Assembly (NCBI RefSeq): GCF_023638035.1
Contig: NZ_JAKRVX010000001.1
Location: 741,965-805,964, forward strand
Length of the DNA: 64,000 nucleotides
From: Natronocalculus amylovorans
GTDB taxonomy: Archaea; Halobacteriota; Halobacteria; Halobacteriales; Haloferacaceae
Direction of reading: 5' to 3'
The notes beneath the pieces are model-generated. The model saw only the letters and a list, made by a program, of their open reading frames with translations, ran no database searches and had not been told where the DNA came from. Below are positions 16,601 through 23,502 of this stretch, piece after piece. The translations under genes and the position numbers were made by a program. Each line of letters begins with the position of its first letter. Position 1 is the stretch's first letter.

Positions 16601-17193
16601 GAGTACTGCAGTCCAGTCTCTTTGTCGTACAGACCGATCTCTTCGACGTATCGTTCGATCTCATCATCCCGGCCTTTGTATTCCGCAATGCCGAGCAGCG
16701 ATCGTGCATAGTCCGCAACAAGTACCGACAGTGCCTGTGCAGTCCCACCAGCGGATCGGATTGGACCTGCGTAGTAGACGTTGACAAACTCGGTTCCATC
16801 ATCGTTTTTGAGCAGCTCAACCCGATCGATTCCTTCGATTGGCGCTGCAACAACACCCTCTGTTAACAGTGCCACAGCGGTTCGAACCGCACCGTCGATC
16901 TTCCCCTCTCGGCTATCGTAGTCGCCGACGGTTTCCTCAACGAAATCGTTTACCAGTTCGAGGGCGGCCTCCTCACGAGACATCTGCTCTTCGAGCTCTC
17001 TGACCCGCTCTGCAACCCCATCAATCCCAAGAATGTTCTCGACTCGATCGGCCATATCCCGTGCAACCGGGATCTCGATCTCCGTTTCGGGATCCTTTCC
17101 TTGTGCTTTCGCTTCGCTTGCCAGTGCAAGCGCCTCATCCAACCGATCCTCAATCCGTCCGAAATAGCGTTCGTCTTCCGGCCGCATACTCAT
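13654..17193 (-). CDS. polC: DNA polymerase D (PolII) large subunit DP2, intein-free
   Basis: 1179 aa catalytic subunit of the archaeal family-D replicative DNA polymerase, which works with the DP1 exonuclease subunit (not in the window). The N-terminus ([19 protein letters not shown]) and the [20 protein letters not shown] segment are family-specific. The catalytic part includes [20 protein letters not shown] with the paired Asp residues, and [16 protein letters not shown]. Zinc knuckles are visible as CPSC/CPDC/CDDC/CPRC and, near the C-terminus, CLDC/CREC. An acidic low-complexity linker ([21 protein letters not shown]) lies around residue 300. No intein interrupts the usual active-site positions. 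Start MSMRPEDE at 17193; MRPEDE two codons later is equally possible. Confidence 0.96.
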   Translation of the reverse strand: [1179 protein letters not shown]

Positions 17194-17220
17194 ACCGATA
17201 CCCCCTCGTTATCGGTCATC

Positions 17221-17640
17221 TCAGAGCCACAGATCTAAATCGGTCACGCTGTCGTGCGATCGTTCAAGCGATCTGTCGAACTCACGCATGTATACCTCCC
17301 CCGCGAAGACGGTTCCCGCATTGAGATGTCCGGCAAGCGCCTGGCCACTCCGTCGCGAAAGGACTGCGTGTGTGTGCGCGAAAACCTCATCGTCTAAGAG
17401 CGAGATATTTCCAACACAAGCGGCCACCTCAAGCGGTTCGTCGAACGTAACCGACTGATACTCCTTGTCATCTTGGTCGTAAAACCAGACCTCCGCATCC
17501 TGGACAGCACCCATCGCGTTGAACCAGCCTGCCTCAATCTCTTCTGCGCGCGCAAGCGATTCAATCTCCTCGCGCCAGTCAGCGCCGGTTTCAAGCCGTG
17601 CAAGGAACTCACGACTTGTCGTGACTTCGCGGTAGTTCAT
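17221..17640 (-). CDS. PPC/PCC (DUF296) domain protein
   Basis: 139 aa starting MNYREVTTSREFLARLETGA. The single domain has the DUF296/PCC pattern: GWFNAMGAVQDAEVWFYD, VGNISLLDDEVFAHTHAVLS (metal-binding histidines), and LAGHLNAGTVFAGEVYM. In eukaryotes this fold is attached to AT-hooks. Stand-alone prokaryotic versions are trimeric and of unclear function, possibly DNA- or nucleotide-binding. It lies between uspA and polC in the same orientation. Confidence 0.85.
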   Translation of the reverse strand: MNYREVTTSREFLARLETGADWREEIESLARAEEIEAGWFNAMGAVQDAEVWFYDQDDKEYQSVTFDEPLEVAACVGNISLLDDEVFAHTHAVLSRRSGQALAGHLNAGTVFAGEVYMREFDRSLERSHDSVTDLDLWL

Positions 17641-17677
17641 AGCCGCGAGTCGGACGACATAACCAAAAAACCACCCC

Positions 17678-18115
17678 TTACTGTTGATCGGTTTTGACAA
17701 CGATCACCGTCACTGGCGACCGATCGACCACTGTCTTCGCCACATTACCAAGCAGTACATCAACAACTCCGTGCTTGCCATGGTTTCCAACGACAACAGT
17801 ATCATACTCTCCTTCGATCGCTTCGGCAACAATCTCCCGCGGTGGTTTCCCGGTTCGCCGTTTTGTTTCGACCGTCTTGCCTCCGGCATCTGCGATCGCC
17901 GCTGCCTCCGCAAAGATCTCATCTGCTCGCTCGTCAAGCTGTGCTATCCAATCGGAAACGCGATCAGGGAACGCCTGTTCTTCGCTGTAGTGTCCGAATG
18001 GATCTCGGACAAACAGTGTGGTTATCGATGCATCTGGAAACGTCTCACACGCATATCGTAACGCGTCTTCACTGCGGGTTGATCCATCAAGTGCAACGAG
18101 GATTCGATCGGCCAT
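17678..18115 (-). CDS. Universal stress protein (UspA family)
   Basis: 145 aa. The start MADRILVALDGSTRSEDALR is at 18115. The ATP-binding GNHGKHGVVDVLLGNVAKTV motif (G-2x-G-9x-G-S/T type) and the final SPVTVIVVK strand are canonical for single-domain UspA proteins, which usually dimerise and respond to stress or energy state. The longer frame beginning at 18148 is not supported by alignment. A hairpin-rich region lies upstream. Confidence 0.9.
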   Translation of the reverse strand: MADRILVALDGSTRSEDALRYACETFPDASITTLFVRDPFGHYSEEQAFPDRVSDWIAQLDERADEIFAEAAAIADAGGKTVETKRRTGKPPREIVAEAIEGEYDTVVVGNHGKHGVVDVLLGNVAKTVVDRSPVTVIVVKTDQQ

Positions 18116-18264
18116 ATCCCAGCTTTCTATGTCAGTATCCCTAAACATATTTTCAGCGAGCAGGACAGTCGGCTATTCTTATGTAAATGTATGAATTTGG
18201 GTTCTGAATTGGTTGTTTTCGTCCTCTATTTGACTCGCACGCTACTGATTAGTGACTGTTTTGT

Positions 18265-18340
18265 CTACGTTCAGGTTTGAGTGAAGTCCGTCACGTAGTG
18301 CTGAACACCACGCATATTCCGCACTGCTGGTGTTCACTCA
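18265..18340. other. Nested inverted repeats upstream of uspA
   Basis: Three perfect complementary pairs share this 76-base segment: CTACGT (18265-18270) with ACGTAG (18293-18298); TGAGTGAA (18278-18285) with TTCACTCA (18333-18340); and TGAACACCA (18302-18310) with TGGTGTTCA (18328-18336). The last two share bases, so they would be alternative folds. The rest of the 18116-18384 gap is AT-rich with no gene. It could be a terminator of the lipoprotein gene, a regulatory leader, or a small RNA. Confidence 0.35.
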
Positions 18341-18384
18341 GGAGGTATCAAAAGTAACGCTCAGTGCTCAGTCCGGGGTGGATG

Positions 18385-18786
18385 CTACTCGTCAGTGAAA
18401 CAATTAAATTCGATAACCATCGTGTCGAGTTCCGTTCTCTCCGAATCGGATGCGACGATCCGATACACTCCGTGGACGGGTACAGTACCGACCGTCACCC
18501 GGTACGTCCGTCGGTCCCCAACTGGAATGTAATGCAACAGGTCGTCCTCCTGAAACACCGAGAGCCGGCTTGCACCACTTGCTGCCGCCGACTCGTCCCC
18601 GAAGACGACTTCGAGGACGCCGCCGCCATCGCGCGGAGCCACCGTCGCCTGCTGGATGACGGTACCGTCATCGCCACCGATAACCTCAGTCTCACACTCT
18701 GCGTCTGGGCTGTCCTCGTCACCGATACAGCCTGCTACTGATGCGCCTGCAGCACCGACCACGCCAAGAACGTATCGCCGTTTCAT
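18385..18786 (-). CDS. Secreted lipoprotein, Tat-type
   Basis: 133 aa. The N-terminus MKRRYVLGVVGAAGASVAGC combines a twin-arginine motif (RRYVLG) with a lipobox (VAGC, Cys20), so export by Tat and lipid anchoring on the outside of the cell are predicted. The mature domain is about 113 aa with beta-strand-like periodicity and two further cysteines (AECETE near the start and FNCFTDE near the end) that may pair. I do not recognise a family, and no functional clue comes from neighbours. Confidence 0.8.
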   Translation of the reverse strand: MKRRYVLGVVGAAGASVAGCIGDEDSPDAECETEVIGGDDGTVIQQATVAPRDGGGVLEVVFGDESAAASGASRLSVFQEDDLLHYIPVGDRRTYRVTVGTVPVHGVYRIVASDSERTELDTMVIEFNCFTDE

Positions 18787-19065
18787 ATCAAATAGTTATT
18801 ATTTCACACGCAAAAGGCTTTAATTTGGCCCGTTTGACCAACCAACTTGCTCCTTCCAACAGTACGACGAGAAGGATCGTCCAGCCTTTTCTGGCCTTAT
18901 TTCTACAATTCTATATCGCTATATTCAGTTTATACAATCGGTAAATTAGCCACTATCAAAATAAACGAATCACAGTAAATAGACAGCCAATAGTCCTATA
19001 CCCACTGTACAGCGTACGATGCTGCTGCTCAGATCGAATAAAAACAAAAGAAAGACTGCAAAACC

Positions 19066-19437
19066 CTAGAACGGTGCCTGTGGGCCTTCGTTACTATCGT
19101 CGTCTGAGGTTTCACCCGGGAACGACGGGCTCATTCCGCCACCCATCCCACCAAGATCGCCGTCTGCACCGGCTCCCATCCCGGTGTCAGCGTGAACCTC
19201 GTTGATCTCTGGAATCTCTTTGACCATCCGGGTTTTGATCGCTTGAATCGTCATCGGTGAGATACCGCAGCCGGAACAGGCACCGCCGAGCTGGACGTGG
19301 ACCTCGCCGGTCTCTCGATCGAGGTGGCTGATTGCTGCACTCCCACCGTGCATCTGAATCTGTGGGAAGTTCCGGCGAAGGAAGTTTGTAATCCGCTCTC
19401 GAAGTTCGTTTTCCGAATCCGCGCTTTCCGTGCTCAT
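19066..19437 (-). CDS. NifU-like Fe-S scaffold domain protein
   Basis: 123 aa starting MSTESADSENELRERI. The NifU C-terminal domain occupies residues 10-85 with GGSAAISHLDRETGEVHVQL and the cluster-binding GGACSGCGISPMTIQAIKT (CxxC). A glycine/methionine-rich acidic tail (GADGDLGGMGGGMSPSFPG) follows, as in other haloarchaeal NifU-like proteins. It likely assembles or carries Fe-S clusters in the cytoplasm. The ATG at 19437 is chosen because the family starts here; the extra 14 residues upstream overlap the next gene. Confidence 0.9.
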   Translation of the reverse strand: MSTESADSENELRERITNFLRRNFPQIQMHGGSAAISHLDRETGEVHVQLGGACSGCGISPMTIQAIKTRMVKEIPEINEVHADTGMGAGADGDLGGMGGGMSPSFPGETSDDDSNEGPQAPF

Positions 19438-19475
19438 GCGCCCAAGTTGGCTGTGAACGGTCTTAGGCCTTTGGT

Positions 19476-19796
19476 TCACTGGAGTCCGAAAACACGTCTG
19501 AGTTCCGACCGAATCTCCGTTTGATACTGTTCAAGCACTGAATCAAACTTCGCTTCATCAATGACAACCGCCGTGAGCCGATCGTACGGGTCGTCTGGAA
19601 GGTCGACATAGAATGACTCCGATTCCGTGTCGTACATTGGTTCTGACTCGTTGAGGACCTGCTGATCGATCGCGTGAATGAGCGTTGAATCAAACTCGTT
19701 GTTCATCGTGTTGAATGCGTTCTTGTACGCGCGCTGTAGCTGTGGGAAATAGTGGACGTACTTGTCCTCGAAGCGTTCTGGATCGAACTCAACCAT
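19476..19796 (-). CDS. Conserved haloarchaeal protein, DUF5783-like
   Basis: 106 aa from the ATG at 19796 (MVEFDPERFEDKYVHYFPQL). The pattern HAIDQQVLNESEPMYD, YVDLPDDPYDRL and the final RSELRRVFGLQ are strongly conserved in a Halobacteria-only family (I believe DUF5783). It is soluble and acidic, with no known activity. It lies directly upstream of the NifU-like gene in the same direction and may be co-transcribed. Confidence 0.82.
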   Translation of the reverse strand: MVEFDPERFEDKYVHYFPQLQRAYKNAFNTMNNEFDSTLIHAIDQQVLNESEPMYDTESESFYVDLPDDPYDRLTAVVIDEAKFDSVLEQYQTEIRSELRRVFGLQ

Positions 19797-19943
19797 ACCT
19801 GAACTCCGTTCCCGCGTTAATAAAAGCCGGACGATCCGACTCAATAAACCATATGTTGAGATATAAAATAGTGGCTCTCAACAGTAGTTAGTCATCTGCA
19901 GCCATCTGTTTTTGTAGATGTGCTGCGATCTCTTCCGTTTCCT

Positions 19944-20275
19944 GTTTAAACATCGAATGTCGAACGGCAGCTCGTCTCTGGGCAACCATTCGATATCTGC
20001 TGGAGTTCACAACATGTTTGCATCATATTCAAAAAATTGGTAAATTCTTCGACAGCCCACGCACCAAGGGGAGTCAACTCACATGTGTCACCTTGGGGCA
20101 CAATCCAATACCGTGCTTCAAAATCAGTGAGTATTCGACGCAGTGTCGCACTTGAGACTGCTGTTTCTGCTTGGATAGCTGCACGATCGATAGGCCCCTG
20201 CTGAAGCACCTCGAGCACCGCAACTCGGTTTTCTGAATTTGCAAGGAGTGCAACCGCTCCATGTGCGGAATTCAT
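19944..20275 (-). pseudogene. Frameshifted winged-HTH transcriptional regulator
   Basis: The first 75 codons (MNSAHGAVALLANSENRVAV onward) form an intact HTH of the haloarchaeal FilR1/MarR-like type: RAAIQAETAVSSATLRRIL, a wing, then CELTPLGAWAVEEF. The open frame then degenerates and stops at 19946. In another frame over 20003-19959 the family's next conserved piece is still readable, as TPADIEWLPRDELPFDIR. An indel near position 20010 has therefore broken the gene, and the rest of the usual 200+ residue sensor domain is missing. A third frame downstream (MFKQETEEIAAHLQKQMAADD) looks like the end of yet another coding segment. A truncated stand-alone HTH protein could still be made. Confidence 0.65.
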
Positions 20276-20411
20276 GGCTCCCAATTATGTTGACTGTCAA
20301 CAATTAACAACGCTTGTATCGAATTGCTGAATGTCGTGTTATTGTGTATCTCGTGCCCACATACCACGTTTTGACCACATGGATAAATAGCATGACAACG
20401 TAGTAGTACGT

Positions 20412-20924
20412 ATGCTTGGATCGATCGCTAGTGTTGCGGCCGGGTTCGTCGAAACGTACGGACTCATTGCTCTCTTTGCGATTTTTGCGCTTGAGGGGGC
20501 ACTGGTTGGAAAGGTGATTCCGACCCGGACACTATTTATTACGGCGGTCATCCTTCTTGGAGGATCACTCGTTGGGTACCTGTCCCTATTTGTGACTGCT
20601 GTTATCGGTGCAACGATCGGCCAGTGCATCCTGTTTATTCTCATCCGATCGCCATACATCGACGAAAACAGGCTTTTTCGGAGGCTCCGACTCAAAGATG
20701 AGTGGGTTGAGAAAACGAATGGTTGGTTTGAGGAGTGGGGCCTCCCAGCGCTGTTGGTCACAAATACGCTCCCGGGTGTGCGTGGATACCTTATTATTCC
20801 AGTTGCGCTCTCTCGGACCCCAACCTACAAGTTTCCAGTCTTCTCGATCGCAGGAACTGTTCTCTATATTGGTGCCTTGGTTGCGATCGGCTCCGGCGCA
20901 GAGACCGCAATTGATGCAATCTGA
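20412..20924 (+). CDS. DedA/SNARE-associated (VTT domain) membrane protein
   Basis: 170 aa with four to five hydrophobic helices. The DedA-type re-entrant core is visible: FALEGALVGKVIPTRTLFITA followed by GATIGQCILFILIR and WGLPALLVTNTLPGVRGYLIIP. Members are membrane lipid flippases/transporters (for example of undecaprenyl phosphate or phosphatidylethanolamine in bacteria). The role in archaea is unproven, and a polyprenyl-phosphate or membrane-homeostasis role is plausible. A TATA-like GGATAAATAG lies about 30 bases upstream. It converges with the ATPase gene at 20937. Confidence 0.82.
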   Translation: MLGSIASVAAGFVETYGLIALFAIFALEGALVGKVIPTRTLFITAVILLGGSLVGYLSLFVTAVIGATIGQCILFILIRSPYIDENRLFRRLRLKDEWVEKTNGWFEEWGLPALLVTNTLPGVRGYLIIPVALSRTPTYKFPVFSIAGTVLYIGALVAIGSGAETAIDAI

Positions 20925-20936
20925 CGCCAGCTATTT

Positions 20937-21560
20937 TTAAAAACGCTCCCACTCGCCAGGAAGCCCGGTTCGATCACGGACACGAAGCTCGCGGTCGGTG
21001 TCTGTCGTTCTTGTGTCAATAACCGCTTCAAACGGATCAAGCAGTGTGTGTAAGACCCGCTCTTCATGCATCGTTGAATTGATTACTGCGATCGTAGGCC
21101 AGCCCTCGCTTCGCGCTTGGCCTAACAGTACACGAGTAAATTGGTATATTCGATCGACATCCCAATACATCAGCAGCTGTGAAAGCGAATGAACGCCAAC
21201 AGCAACTTCTTCGCCCCGCATCGTTTCGATCAACTCTGTAAACTTCACCCCGATGTCTGTGAGGTTCTTTGGCGAAGAAGCATACTTCGTAAACTCATCA
21301 TCAGCGACGTCCCGCTGCTGTTCACGGCTTACACAATCAACAATCCCAATGCTGTCACCACTGTGGCCACTGAGTGTGATGTAATCGTCACGAACTCGAT
21401 CCGCTGGATGGCCTGTTGAAATAACCAGCGATCGATCGGCTTCCGTCCCAAGGAGTCGGTGCCAAAGCTCATACTTCCCACTCATCGGTGGACCAGAGAT
21501 CACAATACTCTCTTTTTGAAGGTCAAGTGCTGACGGCAGTGGGTGTCTATTTTCAGGCAT
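20937..21560 (-). CDS. RAD55/KaiC-like P-loop protein, non-canonical
   Basis: 207 aa. Walker A is SGPPMSGKYELW (GxxxSGK) near residue 23. A Walker-B-like hydrophobic strand lies around EVAVGVHSLSQLLMYWD, and the domain architecture follows the short DUF7504-like haloarchaeal ATPases related to KaiC/RecA. The canonical Glu after Walker A and the usual IDS of Walker B are missing, so hydrolysis may be weak or absent. It sits in the same direction as, and just after, a full RAD55-like ATPase and an unknown protein, next to chemotaxis genes. A signalling role is inferred only from that position. Confidence 0.7.
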   Translation of the reverse strand: MPENRHPLPSALDLQKESIVISGPPMSGKYELWHRLLGTEADRSLVISTGHPADRVRDDYITLSGHSGDSIGIVDCVSREQQRDVADDEFTKYASSPKNLTDIGVKFTELIETMRGEEVAVGVHSLSQLLMYWDVDRIYQFTRVLLGQARSEGWPTIAVINSTMHEERVLHTLLDPFEAVIDTRTTDTDRELRVRDRTGLPGEWERF

Positions 21561-21624
21561 TAGATATTGTCGCTCTTTAAATTATCGCGTATTTGGGTAA
21601 CAGTACCTTTCGTGTCTGCACTTA

Positions 21625-22017
21625 TCAATCTTTAGTGAGAAACGATGGCTGTTCAAGCAATCCAGGTGGACCGCGTTGTGTATCAAAGAGCGTCGTACGC
21701 CCCAACGCTCCGGGTAGATACTCTCCCCCCGGATATCCTGTCTCCTGTGCAGATACTGTTGGTTCGACTAGCATCTCCCAAACCTGATTAGATGTCATCC
21801 CATTGTTGTATTTATCTTTCCCTTTTGCAAGACCCTCTCTAAATGCAAGTTCAACGATACTTTGATCGTACGTGGTTTCGACGGAAGCAACTAGTCGTTG
21901 GTATTCTTTCTCATTCGGACACCCACAGGCGGTGGCAACACCTAATGCAAAGCCTCGTTCGATTGATTCCTCACGAGAAAGCGATACCCAATCGGTGTCG
22001 TATGTCTGTTCGTACAT
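21625..22017 (-). CDS. Unknown haloarchaeal protein between two RAD55-like ATPases
   Basis: 130 aa starting MYEQTYDTDWVSLSREESIE at the ATG 22017, which overlaps the TGA of the upstream RAD55-like gene (TGATG), indicating coupled translation. It is a soluble acidic protein with CGCPNEKEYQRLV and a helical region AFREGLAKGKDKYNN, followed by a proline/glycine-rich tail (GYPGGEYLPGALGRTTLFD). I do not recognise the family. The tight coupling suggests that it works with the ATPase. Confidence 0.72.
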   Translation of the reverse strand: MYEQTYDTDWVSLSREESIERGFALGVATACGCPNEKEYQRLVASVETTYDQSIVELAFREGLAKGKDKYNNGMTSNQVWEMLVEPTVSAQETGYPGGEYLPGALGRTTLFDTQRGPPGLLEQPSFLTKD

Positions 22018-22712
22018 CACTTCTCCGCTTGTGTTTCCGGCTCAATTACAATTCCAGCCGGTGTAAACGAGAATTGGTGGATATCTGTATCAACTGGCGT
22101 TCCACGCATCTTCACTACCTGAATTCCTCGTCTCATTTGGTCGTCTTTCAGATAGTTATGGAAGAAAATGACGCCATGCGCGAGAAAATGCTCATCAGAG
22201 TACGCAGATGGGTCTGTCATCTCTGATATAAGCAGCGTTGTTGCGTCAGTCCGTTTGAGGGCGTTCAAAAACCGCATCACAGTGTTCTCATCATCATCCA
22301 TCAGATAACGCAAGAGCATAGTCGAATCAACGACAACGCGATCGATACCCCGTGACTCCACGAACCCAACCAGCCTGTTCACCAAACTATTCCGATCGAC
22401 TCGCTCTCCAGGTGAGCCAAAAAATCGTTTTCCTTCGGAACCAAGAGCATCAAGAAAATGCACACGCGTATCTTGCATCGCACGGTCGAAACCAAATTCG
22501 TAGCCGCTCATATCCTGAATAATTCCTGCACGTGTTTCGTGCATACTCACATACAGGCCGCGTTCCCCGTTCTCGTAGCCTTTGGTAAGAAACTGTGCAG
22601 AGAAGGTGGTTTTTCCGCTTCCGGGCGGTCCACTAAGAATATAAAGGCGTCCTTCTGGGAATCCACCATCTGTGAGCGAATCGAACCCAGATACACCGCT
22701 CGGAATACGCAT
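22017..22712 (-). CDS. RAD55/KaiC-type RecA-superfamily ATPase
   Basis: 231 aa single KaiC-like domain. The start MRIPSGVSGFDSLTDGGFPE is the classic KaiC N-terminal GFD motif. Walker A is LSGPPGSGKTTFSAQFL and Walker B is VDRVVVDSTMLL-like (GIDRVVVDSTML). LLISEMTDPS and VIFFHNYLKDDQMRRGIQVVKMRGT form the conserved C-terminal half. Such ATPases occur beside taxis genes in several haloarchaea, and a role in signal transduction is suspected but not shown. It is transcribed away from cheB and in the same direction as cheW. Confidence 0.87.
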   Translation of the reverse strand: MRIPSGVSGFDSLTDGGFPEGRLYILSGPPGSGKTTFSAQFLTKGYENGERGLYVSMHETRAGIIQDMSGYEFGFDRAMQDTRVHFLDALGSEGKRFFGSPGERVDRNSLVNRLVGFVESRGIDRVVVDSTMLLRYLMDDDENTVMRFLNALKRTDATTLLISEMTDPSAYSDEHFLAHGVIFFHNYLKDDQMRRGIQVVKMRGTPVDTDIHQFSFTPAGIVIEPETQAEK

Positions 22713-22810
22713 GCATCAACTGTTTTTGGTTGAGATATAAGTTTTCGCTCCCGGTTTTCAGCGTTGAGAATTACACACAACAGGACTGATTCAACGGTAC
22801 CTGCTTGACC

Positions 22811-23290
22811 TTATTCAGTGCTTGCTGCGATGTTTGGATCTACCCATACAATAAATCGATCTTCAGCTTTCACGATTCCATGGACGTTATCATCGTTCGC
22901 AGTCGTTGTTTCATCAACATCGTTTACGCCTACATCGCTCACTTGATACACTTCATCAACAACCCATCCAATTGTTCCTTGATCACCAATCGAATCGGGA
23001 TCAAAGACAATAATCCGATTTTGTTCTCCGGCTTCATCAATATCGAACACCGTCTTTGGGTTGATAATCGACGTTGTTCGGCCGCGGAGATCCATTACCC
23101 CCTCGACGTGTGCTGGCGAGTTCGGTATTCGGGTCAAATCTCCGGCATCTACAATCTCGTCGATAACGCCGATATCGAGACAGTATGTCTCTGAACCGAG
23201 TCCAAACTCAAGTACCTGTGTCGTCTCTCCGGACGAGTCAGCTGTCTCCGCATCTGGCCCCTCAGATGCCCGTGTTTTGCTCTCTGCCAT
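22811..23290 (-). CDS. cheW: Chemotaxis adaptor CheW
   Basis: 159 aa. After an acidic 28-residue tail comes one CheW domain: VLEFGLGSETYCLDIGVIDEI, LTRIPNSPAHVEGVMDLRG, TSIINPKTVFDI, GWVVDEVYQVSDV and the closing VKAEDRFIVWVD. CheW couples transducers (Htr proteins) to the CheA kinase. It is divergent from cheB, with a 200-base shared upstream region. Confidence 0.94.
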   Translation of the reverse strand: MAESKTRASEGPDAETADSSGETTQVLEFGLGSETYCLDIGVIDEIVDAGDLTRIPNSPAHVEGVMDLRGRTTSIINPKTVFDIDEAGEQNRIIVFDPDSIGDQGTIGWVVDEVYQVSDVGVNDVDETTTANDDNVHGIVKAEDRFIVWVDPNIAASTE

Positions 23291-23397
23291 GTGTCATACA
23301 CTGCTTCGTTTTGATAGTTAACTCTGTCCGCCGAATTATCAGCGGTGATTATCAGGGCGGTGGCTTTATTCCCGCTGTTTCGGTATCAAGCAATAGA

Positions 23398-23502
23398 ATG
23401 TGGGGCGATCGACTCCGAAACGAGTGGCTCCCCGTGAAGCAGATACAGACTGTTCTACAGCACGGGGTTGTCCGCGGAGCAGGAGGTGACAGCTGTGCGT
23501 AG
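23398..23502 (+). CDS. Possible 34-aa leader peptide overlapping the cheB start
   Basis: ATG at 23398 opens MWGDRLRNEWLPVKQIQTVL and 14 more residues, ending in TAG at 23500. The frame ends five bases inside cheB, and the cheB Shine-Dalgarno site lies within it, so its translation could control or couple cheB expression. It is basic and unlike the acidic proteome. It may be fortuitous. Confidence 0.3.
   Translation: MWGDRLRNEWLPVKQIQTVLQHGVVRGAGGDSCA
23482..23489 (+). promoter_or_regulatory. Strong Shine-Dalgarno site fixing the cheB start at GTG 23495
   Basis: GGAGGTGA is the full complement of the haloarchaeal 16S 3' end and sits five bases before GTG 23495. It rules out the upstream TTG (23468) and GTG (23486) in the same frame. 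Confidence 0.75.

Noticed and set aside
18787..19065. Gap before the lipoprotein gene
   Set aside because: AT-rich, with a plausible TATA word for the lipoprotein gene; no repeat, RNA or coding signal seen.
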